DNA of 18,550 nucleotides, taken from positions 1 through 18,550 of the forward strand of contig VXIS01000552.1 in NCBI GenBank assembly GCA_008704415.1, given 5' to 3'. The stretch comes from Sphaerosporella brunnea. Taxonomy: Eukaryota; Ascomycota; Pezizomycetes; Pezizales; Pyronemataceae. This document shows positions 1 to 8,553 of the stretch, in pieces; positions within the stretch are counted from its first letter, which is position 1; each line of letters begins with the position of its first letter. The position numbers were made by a program, and so were the translations under genes. The notes under the pieces are model-generated. The model searched no databases. It worked only from the letters and a program-made list of their open reading frames with translations, and was not told the DNA's origin.

Positions 1-993
1 AAACAACGCCACCTGATTCCCTGTCTTACAACCATCGACGCAGAAGGATTCGCTCAGCTATTTATTGAAAACGTCTTCAAGCACCATGGCCTCCCCGACG
101 TTCTCATCTCCGACCGAGGCCCCCAATTCGTTGCTAACTTCTGGAAACACCTTGCTTCCTGTCTTGGGATTGAGACTGCTCCAAGCACCGCCTTCCACCC
201 GCAGACCGATGGTCAGACAGAACGGATCAATGCCGTCACGGAGCAGTATCTCCGCGCCTACGTATCATACCTGCAGGACGATTGGAAGAAGTATCTCCCC
301 CTGGCCGAATTCGCAGCCAATAACCAGGCTTCCGAGACTACGTCACTGTCTCCTTTCTTCGCCATCTATGGCCGTAACCCTAAGTGCTCCTTTGAGCTAG
401 ACATTCGGACCGACAACCCCGAACAGGTCGACGGGCAGCTGGTGGCTGAGCGGATGTCACACATCCACGACGTTCTACGAGCCGAGATGAAGTACGCCCA
501 AGCCAGATATACTGAAGCCGCCGATCGGTCTCGAGCCCCCGCCCCTGTGTTCAAAGAGAACGACCTCGTCTGGCTGGACTCTAGGAACTTGCGCACGGAA
601 CGACCATCTAGGAAACTCGAAAACAATCACCTGGGCCTTTAACGAGTGGTTCGAGCCGTCGGTACCCATGCCTATGAATTGGACATCCCCGACACCATGA
701 AGAACCATCGCACCTTTCCAGTCTCGCTCCTAAACCCGACATCTTCCGACCCCCTCCCTGGACAGATCATTCCATCCCCTCTCCCTGTTGTTGTCGATGG
801 CGAAAAAGAATGGTCCGTCGATGCCATTCTGGATTCCCGCTTGGTAAGGGGACGCCTCCAATATCTGGTAAAGTGGACCGGCTACGACCCACCGGAATGG
901 GAGGCGGCGGAAGGAATCAATGGCCTTGAAGCTATCGACCGCTTCCACGAATTGTACCCACACAAGCTCGGACCACTCCCAGATGACAGCTAA
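1..993 (+). pseudogene. Ty3/Gypsy polyprotein, integrase C-terminal part with chromodomain; interrupted by an in-frame TAA
   Basis: Frame 1 is open from base 1 to 639, meets TAA at 640-642, and continues in the same frame to a second TAA at 991-993. Seen: the integrase core motif SDRGPQF (D at codon 38) and GQTERIN (E at codon 74). These are 35 residues apart, the D-35-E spacing of retroviral-type integrases; the first catalytic Asp lies before the window. The stop falls exactly in the GPY/F module, where family members have Gly-Pro-Phe/Tyr, and downstream residues (about 646-700) fit the rest of that module. A chromodomain follows at about 805-966, with EKEWSVDAILDSR, YLVKWTGY and the C-terminal helix FHELYP. 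In this family the integrase inserts element cDNA and the chromodomain is thought to steer insertion by reading histone marks. Codons before and after the stop stay in register, so this is a nonsense change or base error rather than a frameshift. Confidence 0.9.
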
Positions 994-1015
994 AGCTTCG
1001 TCGGAGCTCAGCCAT

Positions 1016-1028
1016 AGGAGGAGGATAC
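1016..1028 (+). promoter_or_regulatory. Polypurine tract (plus-strand primer site) of the retrotransposon
   Basis: A purine run, AGGAGGAGGATAC, ends directly at the TGTCAC start of the LTR. Its position between the polyprotein stop and the 3' LTR is where Ty3/Gypsy elements keep the RNase H-resistant primer for plus-strand DNA synthesis. The assignment rests on position and composition only. Confidence 0.75.
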
Positions 1029-1440
1029 TGTCACGGCTCAAGGTTAAGGGGTGGCTCGGCGCTAGGGTTAGGGTGTCACGTGACGCGCGGTCACGTAACG
1101 GGAAAGCATAAATGGCGAGGTTTCACTTGTTTTTGTTTCTTTTCTTCTTTTCTTCTTTACAGAACGTCTTGTATACTAGCGAACCTAGTAACCTTGAACC
1201 ACCTTGTCTTGTCTCGTCTTCTTCTGCCTCTTGTCCTTGTCCTCCTGCCTCCGGTCCTTGCCTCAAAAGCTACGTACCTTGGACGTTTCCTCGCGCCTGT
1301 CCCGTTACAATGACTCCAGAGGCGGTTCGGGGGGCGGCCACATAGGCCTACTGACTGATCTTGGATGTTGATACTATTCAATGATTATAAACGTACCATT
1401 CTTATACCAAAATCCCATTGTCATAGTTTAGGGTGTGACA
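1029..1440 (+). repeat. 3' long terminal repeat, 412 bp
   Basis: The repeat begins TGTCACGG straight after the polypurine tract and ends GGTGTGACA, so the ends form the inverted repeat TGTCAC/GTGACA expected of an LTR. Inside are two copies of GTCACGT (1075-1081 and 1090-1096, the first within a CACGTG palindrome), a TATA-like CATAAA near 1106-1112, a long pyrimidine-rich stretch to about 1265, and the motif CCGTTACA at 1302-1309. The U3/R/U5 borders cannot be fixed without a transcript. The 5' LTR is not in the window, so LTR-LTR divergence (insertion age) and the target-site duplication cannot be measured here. Confidence 0.85.
1106..1112 (+). promoter_or_regulatory. TATA-like element in the LTR
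   Basis: An AT-rich GCATAAA stands about 25 bases downstream of the CACGTG palindrome and upstream of a pyrimidine-rich region that could hold the transcription start. The same order (CACGTG, then a TATA sequence, then a pyrimidine-rich stretch) recurs in the array at 1901-1960, which supports a promoter role. Confidence 0.4.
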
Positions 1441-2142
1441 GTATGTCAATTTGAGTACCTTCGTTCTAATCTGAATCCCAACGGTGCGCGTCGCGCCTCT
1501 TGTGCTGCCTCTGAATCGTGACTCGGCCCCTTGTCCCAGAACCCATCCGATAACCCTCTGTACGTGAGTACCTTGGACCCCTCCAGCCTGTTCCTGACTC
1601 TCTCCGTTACAGCGACTCTATGTTCGGCTACTACTTGGCGCAGGGTGCCGCGGTCATGTTGGCTATATACAGGTGCCTTCGCTTCCGCTTTGTTGTTTGC
1701 TTTCCTGTCTTCTAAACTGAACCTTCGTATGTCAATCTGAGTATTTAGGTCTGAATCTGAGTTCTGAGTTTTATGCACCATACCTCTCGTCACCTCCGAA
1801 TCTCGTCCTGCTCCCTTGTTCCTGAACCTGTTCGTTACCCCTCCGTACGCAAGTACCTTAGGCTCTTTCAGTCTGTTCCGACCCTCTCCGTTACAGCGAT
1901 CACGTGGGCTATATAGAAAGGCTTTCGCTTCCACTTGTTGTTTGGTTTCCTTTCCTCTTCACTGAACCTTCATATGTCAATCTGAGTATCGTGGCTCCAA
2001 TCTGAGTCCTAAACCTCGTACCTTACACCTCTTGCCTACCTTCGGATCCTGTCTTGACCGCTTGTTCCTGAATCCGTCCGTTAACCCTCCGTACGCGAGT
2101 ACCTTGGGCCCCTCGAATCTGTTCCTGACCCTTTCCGTTACA
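1441..2142 (+). repeat. Diverged head-to-tail array of LTR-like units (about 286, 245 and 171 bp)
   Basis: Three units start with RTATGTCAATYTGAG, at 1441, 1727 and 1972. Each runs through TACG..AGTACCTT and ends near CCGTTACA (1604, 1888, 2135). Units 1 and 2 also carry GGCTATATA and a TTCGCTTCC...TTGTTGTTTG...TTTCCT block before the next unit. The third unit stops at CCGTTACA. The order CACGTG, TATA, pyrimidine block, GTACCTTGG, CCGTTACA is also the order inside the LTR at 1029-1440 (CCGTTACA at 1302). Spacings of the motif from the LTR onward are 302, 284 and 247 bases. I infer old tandem LTR fragments of a related element. An unrelated satellite that resembles an LTR by chance is less likely but not excluded. 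Confidence 0.7.
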
Positions 2143-3279
2143 CACACGCCACATGGTAGCCAAACATAGTCTTGGCAAAGCCCAATAAAGGCCTGTAACA
2201 TCCTAATCCAACCTTGCGCCGTTACAGTAGGATATAACCAAAAGGTGCTATGACGTACGTTGGAATGCACATGACACCAGCACCGCAACACTGACACTCG
2301 AGCCTAGGGTGATGACAATCCTGAACATCGTACAAGCGGGGGGTGGTGACACAAATCTTAGTAATTGGACCGCCCGCCGCGGTGGGCTGCCTAGGGCGCG
2401 CACCGGTTACACAGGCAGTGGGTTAAGGTTAGATCTCCTTGCCCGTCTGCCGATTTCACGGTGCGCACAGGGAAATGATCGATGCAACGTTACACAGTGC
2501 AAAATACAGTGTGAATATCAACAGCCCTCCGGACCCCTAATATCTCCACGTCCCTCTCTCCCTTGCCCGCTCCGGCCTCCTATTCGGCCCTGCACTTCTC
2601 TCTCACCCCGTCCTCCGTTGTCTGCCGCTTAGGCATCTTTTATTCTGGTGGTAGGTAGTAGTTGATATGTTGATTTGGTCGCGCTGTGTGTTGTGGTAAT
2701 ATCACACGAAGATTTGCCATTATGCCTTTTTTTGTACACTCTCATTCTTGCGTGAAAACGTCCAAGGGGATGCGGTCACCGCACATTGGGCATGGAATGG
2801 AATTGGGTGCTTACAGGTGGGGGGAAGTCTCACCGCGCAATGAGCATGGAATTAGGTGGCCAAGGTGAGGAATTGGGTGCTTGCCGGTGAGGGGCAGTGT
2901 GCATTATTGGCTACAATCCCTGTCCATTTGTTTCACTCGCCGCGCGCATGGTGGGGGTACCGGTGTTTTACTCGCCGTCATGTTCAGCGTTTGCGAGAGC
3001 TTGCAATGGACCGAGAAACCGGGTGCCAAGGGACGGAAAATCAGGTCGAAATCCCCTTTTCCGGACGTTTGTCGGAACACACAATACTCTACAGTTCCCG
3101 TCTGCGAAATGCTTTCCCGTGGCATGGTAGTAGACATGGCTTGCACGGTAGTTGTTGTTGTTGTTGCAATGCAGGAGACTTTGCGGGACGGACCGGCAAT
3201 CACTGACTGCTGACTGCCTGACCGACCGACTGACTGGCTCAAGTGAAACGGGAACAGAAACTGATTCGAGCACCGCTGC

Positions 3280-3365
3280 AAGCTAGCTAGCTAGCTAGCT
3301 GCACCGCAAACGACGAGCAATTTTTTTTTTCTCTCTCTCTCTCTCTTGCGAACTAGCTAGCTAGG
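3280..3365. repeat. Clustered microsatellites: (AGCT)n, T10, (CT)8, then (CTAG)n
   Basis: AGCT repeats occupy about 3280-3302, a T10 run 3321-3330, a CT run 3331-3346 and a second CTAG tract about 3353-3365. Similar CTAG tracts recur at 3994-4001, near 5003-5009 and at 5290-5311. Confidence 0.9.
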
Positions 3366-4116
3366 AAGCTCTTCAGCATGTCATATATCTGCATCTGATT
3401 ACCCGAGTTCCCAATGTACTGGCAACAACAGAAAAAAAGAAAAGCCTTTCACATGCAACGGGTGTGTCTCCGTATCTGTAGCAAGCAACTCTGGTTTACC
3501 GGCAGGGCTGATCAGTGAGAGGGTTGACCCCCGTTCATGATGATGGGAGCCATAAGCGATCTACTAGCCACTGGGGGCCTTCGGAGCTTTTGCTGGCGAC
3601 TGCCCCTACTCCTGACGGTGGGGTGGGAGGGGGGGGACGGTCATTGCCAACCCTGTGGGCCAATATATGAATGATTGACACCTGGCGAACTGGGGTCGTG
3701 GTTCGCATGGTTTTTCTCACCTCAAACACCTGGGTGTACCTACCCAGGCAGTTAGTTAGTTTGCACATCATCTCATCCCTCAGTTTTTCTTCTCCACAGC
3801 TCGAGTAGTAGTAGGAGTGTTGTAAGTAGCTCCCGCCGCGCTCTTTTCCAGCCGCTGAGCTCCCCGGTCTCGCCTCGTCTCCGGCTAATAATGATCCAGC
3901 GGCTAGCAACTCTGCTGGGGTCGCTTCCGAGGGGCTAGCAGCCCGCATCAATCATCTCACCCCGCGGGGGGGGAAGGTGCAATTTCTTCCAAGCTAGCTA
4001 GAAAGCTTCGAAGCACAAAAGTCGCAACTATTGGCACGGTAAAGCTACCTACCACACATTCGTAGGCATATCCGAGGGGAGGGGGAGGGGCCAGATGAGA
4101 TGAGTTGAGTATACTT

Positions 4117-4144
4117 GCTACCTACCTACCTACCTACCCCCCCC
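4117..4144. repeat. (CTAC)n microsatellite followed by a C run
   Basis: Five or so CTAC units lead directly into a run of seven or more C. Confidence 0.9.
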
Positions 4145-4251
4145 TCCACCCCCAATCGTTAACGGATATTTCCGCGCGCGGATAATTGAGTTTGTCGTAA
4201 ACAAGAAGCTGTCGTTGTTACCGTAGCTCCGGAATTGCAAGGCTCCAATTC

Positions 4252-4303
4252 AAAAAAAAAAAAAAAAGGCCCCTTCCCTTCCCTTACCTTCCCTTCCCTT
4301 CCC
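4252..4303. repeat. A16 tract followed by (CCCTT)n
   Basis: Sixteen A residues (4252-4267) are followed by repeated CCCTT pentamers with one CCCTTA variant. Such tracts are prone to polymerase and assembly error, so their length is uncertain. Confidence 0.85.
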
Positions 4304-4481
4304 GGCCGGCAAAGATAAAAAAAAAGGACACCCCTCCCCCCGCCCCGGCCGGTGAAAAAAACTGGGACAAACTAATCTCGGGATCCGTTAACAGCGGCGG
4401 CTCCCACCGAAAAGGAAAAGCAAGCCATCTCGCTCGGTAGATTTTATATACGCACTTACCGGTACTTCTGTGAATACGAGA

Positions 4482-4512
4482 GACGGACGGACGGACGGAT
4501 GGACGGGGGGGG
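4482..4512. repeat. (GGAC)n microsatellite ending in a G run
   Basis: GACG/GGAC tetramers, with one GGAT variant, run into a run of about eight G. Confidence 0.85.
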
Positions 4513-4587
4513 CGATGTACATATCCTACAGATGTGTCTGTAGCTAGAGTACGCAAAGCAGGTCGATACGTCTGTACATACACCACA

Positions 4588-4620
4588 AGAAAAAACAAAA
4601 ACAAAAAAACAAAAACAAAC
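4588..4620. repeat. (AAAAAC)n-like A-rich repeat
   Basis: Four to five units of A(5-7)C in succession. Confidence 0.8.
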
Positions 4621-4925
4621 GTCGACATCCATGGCGGCCCACTCACCCGTCTGTCGGGAGTGACCTCTAGGGAGGGGAGGGAGGGGCTGACTCGACTCGG
4701 CAAACTCATATGCTCATGCTCATGCAAGAAGAAGGTTAATTAACTCATTTTCTATCACACCACCACGGCAAAAAAATCATCTTCCCTTATGTACTATATG
4801 CCCCCCCCGAAGAGGGAACTCACCGTCGAAAAGGAACTTAATACCGCCGATTAAGCTGTGGCCCGTGCAGCGGTGCATCTCGTTCTCACCCCCACACACG
4901 CGCGGCAACAACATACATTCCTACG

Positions 4926-4945
4926 CGCCGCCGCCGCCGCCGCCG
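4926..4945. repeat. (CCG)n trinucleotide repeat
   Basis: Six CCG units in a non-coding context. Confidence 0.9.
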
Positions 4946-5202
4946 GAAATCACCCAACGTTAACCGGAAATCACCACCTCATATATATCAGAACCGAGAA
5001 CCGCTAAGTACTAGCTAGTACACCGCGGTAACTGCCTATATCCCCAATCATTTACTCTCTCTCCCAGCAGACAGACGTCTAGCCCGCCCGAGCCCACGGG
5101 CCCCCTCGCGTCTAAGCCAATAACAATGCCCGATCTCCGTGAGCTAGTGGGAAAAGGCCAGGCACCCAGGTAACTATATAGTTATCTCAAAGATCAATCG
5201 AT

Positions 5203-5235
5203 AGGTATCCCGGGCTCGAGCTCGAGCTCGAATTC
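5203..5235. other. Cluster of palindromic six-base sites resembling a polylinker
   Basis: Within about 33 bases stand ATCGAT, CCCGGG, overlapping CTCGAG and GAGCTC units, and GAATTC. GCACTGGCC follows directly, and ACCCAACTT comes about 50 bases after GAATTC. It may be a short (GAGCTC)n repeat by chance. It is listed because the window also carries adapter-like sequence, so a vector screen is reasonable. Confidence 0.3.
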
Positions 5236-5289
5236 GCACTGGCCTCATCACGGGTGATTACGCACGCCATACGCAAAGTCACCCAACTT

Positions 5290-5312
5290 CTAGCTAGCTA
5301 GCTAGCTAGCTG
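5290..5312. repeat. (CTAG)n microsatellite
   Basis: Five units of CTAG, the longest member of the CTAG/AGCT tracts spread through this intergenic region. Confidence 0.9.
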
Positions 5313-6413
5313 TGGAGTAAAGTAACAGATGTTCTATCTAACTATCTAGAAAAGAAGCATTATAAAAAGGGAGGGTACGTACTCCGATAGGACAAGTCCA
5401 AAACAAACAGCCGGGTATATCTGGCAAAGAAACAGTATCTAAAGGGCGAGAAACAAGATATAAGAGACCATCTCCCGAGGTGTGTATGCCACACCCAGCT
5501 ATTAAATCCGACACCTCGGCAGTGCAGCTCCTCCAGATCCAAGCGCGTGAAAGATATTGATTGACCTGACACCACGGGCTAGATACCCGTGAAGCAGAAG
5601 TAAAAAAACAGCTCACACCATCTAATCTTCCCCACAAAATCCCCCGCCAAAAAAGGCCCCCACCACATGCTAAAACCACCACCCCGAAAGGAGAAAACTG
5701 TGTAACTTTTCTTCATGTCCTCATCACCTGTCGCCCAACCAACCAAACCGACCCGGCCCACCCCACCAAAGCACCGCGCAACACCCGAAAGCAGCAACAA
5801 AAAAAGCAATAGATGCCAGCCCAGCCAAATAAATGCTATTCCAAAGAGATAAAGGAAAGGTAGACGAACAAAGATTCCAGAACCCCGGATAAGATATGTA
5901 GAGAATAAGGAAAAAAAAAAAAAAAACTGTATGGAGCAAAAAACAGATGTAAAGATGTCAGCAAATATGATTAACGGAGTCCCAATAATCCAAAGCACCA
6001 CCTCTTTCCCTGCGCCTCAATTAACATAGGAAAGGTATTTGGTATCAACTATAAGAAAACAGACAAAGAAGACGCGGTAGTGAGAGTAGTGGATTGTACA
6101 GAGAACCTCCGCAAGGTAGGGTTGATCCGAGGATGGCCTCAAAAGGCGGCATGTGAAGAACTAGAACAGATTTCCAGCTGCTGCTTGGTAGGGTGACCGG
6201 CTGTTGGGGTGGAAATGTAAGATAGTTTTCGAAATGTTTGAGCAGAAAGACCACAGTCGTGCTAAGCAGTATCCCCTCAGTATGTAGGTGGTGACTTGAA
6301 TGTATGTGTGGCCGAAGGGCGCTTTGGAGAGGAATCAACCTGCTCGCAGGTCGGAACGCCACTTGCCCCGCAGAGGATCCGGTGAGCGATATCCGGCACT
6401 TTGAATGCATGGA

Positions 6414-8553
6414 TTATATGAAGTGAACGAATTCCGGCTCCTCAGCGCACAGAGCATCAAAATCACCTGGCCCAAGCTCCACGACGCCTGGAATAGCAGC
6501 TGCAGGGAATGAAAGGCCCTTTTCGCTGCGACCTTCAACAGCATATCCCGCGCCTGTGACAGACGACGCTCGTTGCTTTGTGAAATGGAAAGAATTGTGA
6601 GCCGAACTGGCGGGTGTAATAACCTCGTGTGTTTCGAAGTGGGTGATTGTGTCCGTGTCAGAGCAGAGGGTGACGCACGTTGTCTGGGAGTCTGCTCTTT
6701 GTCGTTTTCCGGAGAAAAGGCTGATGTCATCAGGCACTGTTGGCCTGCTCAATGGGCTCATGGGAGGCGAATTAAATGGAGAACCGCCCAGTTCCTGGTT
6801 CAGAGCTGCAATATGCTCGTCAAGTTGCCTTGCGACGCGGAACAGTTCTTCACGGTACGAGCGCATAGAAAGGTCCGTCGACGTGGTAATTGACCGATGG
6901 CGGAGAGCATTGTTGCCAGCGCGCATGAGCATGGACTGGTCGTCGGTGTTACCGCCCTCGAATCCACTGTCTCTCGCCCGTGGGAAGCCGCCGAATGAGC
7001 TGGGAGGGAACCGCGGGCTAGGTGGCAGCAGCAAGCGATCCTCGAACAGGCCTGTGATTCGCTTTTCATTGATAACGAGCTCTTCCTCCGCCGTCTCCTC
7101 CTTGATCTCTTCGGGAATCTCCAAAAGCTCGGATTTGGGGATCGGGATTTCAAAGGCGGCAGTTTCCAAAACAGGCGCAGGTGAGAACGATTGTGGTTCG
7201 TCGTTCGGGTTGCCAGCCGCGTTCTGCAGGTCATGATCCCAGTCAAAGTCGCAGTTGGCTTCCGCTTCGTTCTCGTAGCACCAATCAATGTCTTCCTCCC
7301 AGGAGTCAATGGTTGCTTCATCCAAGGTGAAACTTCCGTTCAACTTCATGTGGGTTGAGAGTCTGCACGAAATACGCTTTGAACGCCTTCGCGAGCCGTG
7401 TATAGGACTCGGTGGCACAATAAAGCTGCCATTGAGGGTGTCGGAAAGCTGGCTCAACTGAGACAGTGGGCGCGGTCGTACGCTCAAATACATTTGAGGC
7501 CTGTATACCATGTCGTCTTCTGCAGTCACTGTCAAATCGGGTGTTGATTGCGTTTCCCGAATCTGCGGCACGTTTGTGGACGTTGCAGTCCGCTCCAAGG
7601 CGTTTGCCTCCTCCTCCCCCATGTCGAGTCCCAACAATTTCTCCACTCCAATGGATGTTTCTCCAAAGCAGGTATCCTCCGAAGTAGTCACAGCATATCC
7701 AATCCCCCCGTCCGCATGCTGATCCTCCTCCTCTTCGGGTACAGCCACGAGAGAATCGTCCACTTCGTCGTGGCTCTGGTGATCTGCATCGGCGGGATGG
7801 TCGACCACTCTGCGGGAAGATGTTCTCACAGGAAGGGTAATCGGACAAGTCTGCTCCGTAGGAGAAGCGGGAACTTCCGGGAATGTTTGCATGGGAGATA
7901 GTGACTGCGTGGAGTTGGACCGCTGGCGAATAGGATCGGCGGATTCGACTCGGAGATGGCTAGGGAAACAGGTCTGTGCCGTTCCGGGACGCGATTTTGA
8001 TTCTCGGTGGAGGGCGCGGTTCCATTCTTCCCCCATCTCCTGATTTATCCGTAAACGGGACGCATCTCCGGGGTTCATCTGTGTGAGATGGGTGAAGTTG
8101 TAGGGGCCGCTGATGTGCTTCGGCCGTACTGTGGACACTGTCAGTACAATACCCCCATAGAGATGATGAAGGGATAGTCCTACTCGGCTGAGAGTGCTGG
8201 GGGGAAGACGATCGGAACAGCGACTCAGTGGAGAATGATGCTGTTGACATGGAATTCAAGCTGCTCTTAGATGTCATCTTGCGTAATCTGCTGCGCCGAG
8301 AGTGAATTGATGCGCCTTCTGCGTCCTCGGTGTATGTCCGCAATGGAAGCTTGAAGCCGTCCTCAGGGCCGTCTACCGCCGGGACATCCAAGCTCTTTCG
8401 TCGTCCTCCAAAAAGCGAAGCTCTAATGCGGGAACCCTTTCGTTCCCGTGTTCGAGGCTTCTCGGGTGTGGGCATATTTTCGGTATTTTCCATCTCGGCG
8501 CTCTCTTCCGCAGGTGATGGGCCTTTGGAGGATACTTTATTCAATAGGAACAT
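6414..8553 (-). CDS. CRIB (p21-Rho-binding) domain protein, 694 residues, two exons
   Basis: Exon 1 is 8553-8184 and exon 2 is 8128-6414 (TAA at 6416-6414). They are joined by a 55-nt phase-1 intron, giving 695 codons including the stop. Seen: a basic patch at residues 34-53 (RTRERKGSRIRASLFGGRRK), a Ser-rich stretch at 94-118, then a CRIB motif at about 128-142, PKHISGPYNFTHLTQ, with Ile, Ser, Pro, Phe and His in the consensus places. Further on are an acidic/Trp block near 400-420 (EEDIDWCYENEAE), Pro-Ser-rich disorder, and a short probable coiled coil near 545-570 (YREELFRVARQLDEHIAAL). CRIB motifs bind GTP-loaded Cdc42 or Rac, and a neighbouring basic patch often aids membrane binding, so a role as a polarity or actin effector at the growing tip is inferred. 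There is no kinase or other enzyme domain. The ATG context CAAACATG is good; M21 and M27 are possible later starts. The final His-Val-Gly of the consensus reads Gln-Met-Asn here. Confidence 0.87.
8129..8183 (-). other. Spliceosomal intron (55 nt, phase 1) of the CRIB gene
   Basis: On the minus strand the donor is GTAGGA (8183-8178), the acceptor is CACAG (ending at 8129), and TACTGAC lies about 11 bases before the acceptor, a strong fungal branch site. Splicing joins CCG A with TA CGG, creating Ile124 and placing the CRIB motif in frame; without it the first exon's frame runs out of the conserved motif. A nearer GTATTG donor would give an intron of only 24 nt, too short for fungal splicing. 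The 55-nt length is typical of filamentous ascomycetes. Confidence 0.85.

Larger units (their letters stand above)
1..1440 (+). mobile_element. 3' end of a Ty3/Gypsy chromodomain LTR retrotransposon (5' part outside the window)
   Basis: The order seen is integrase catalytic core, GPY/F module, chromodomain, stop codon, polypurine tract and 3' LTR, which is the 3' architecture of chromoviruses (Metaviridae with a chromodomain at the integrase C-terminus, common in fungi). The window opens inside the integrase, so gag, protease, reverse transcriptase, RNase H and the 5' LTR would lie to the left and cannot be assessed. One in-frame stop at 640-642 breaks the polyprotein, so this copy is probably not autonomous as it stands. 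Otherwise the reading frame is open for nearly 1 kb and the LTR ends are intact, which suggests a fairly young insertion. I see no obvious repeat-induced-point-mutation damage. Confidence 0.93.
2143..6413. other. Gene desert with many microsatellites; no supported gene
   Basis: No reading frame here has recognisable domains or convincing codon character; the open frames are short or made of simple sequence. A further CCGTTACAG followed by GGATATAACC at 2219-2238 may be a worn remnant of the LTR-like array. An imperfect 70-bp-offset direct repeat sits at 2801-2828 and 2871-2898 (AATTGGGTGCTT...GGTG.GGGG.AGT). Simple repeats recur throughout: GTT near 3150-3166, GACT/GACC near 3202-3240, and the tracts listed separately. 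The right end must hold the 3' UTR and polyadenylation region of the minus-strand CRIB gene, whose stop is at 6414-6416, but I cannot place a cleavage site. A non-coding RNA cannot be excluded from sequence alone. Confidence 0.7.

Noticed and set aside
1057..1072. Telomere-like GGGTTAGGG
   Set aside because: Only one and a half units inside an LTR.
2856..3213. Overlapping plus-strand frames of 110-116 codons
   Set aside because: Several frames are open at once over the same GC-rich, repeat-bearing stretch (including a GTT repeat), which argues for chance.
3535..3951. Minus-strand open frame of 138 codons
   Set aside because: Composition follows local simple sequence, it has no domain or splice context, and its start has no particular support.
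5579..6001. Minus-strand open frame of 140 codons rich in Phe, Leu and Trp that could look like a membrane protein
   Set aside because: It is driven by A-rich plus-strand runs (A16-17 near 5911-5926), has no recognisable domain, and lies where the CRIB gene's 3' flank is expected.
6573..7901. Long open frames antisense to the CRIB gene
   Set aside because: They are shadows of exon 2; none has domain-like sequence.
8129..8152. A 24-nt intron with donor GTATTG in the CRIB gene
   Set aside because: Too short for the spliceosome; the 55-nt alternative with donor GTAGGA uses the same branch site and restores the frame.
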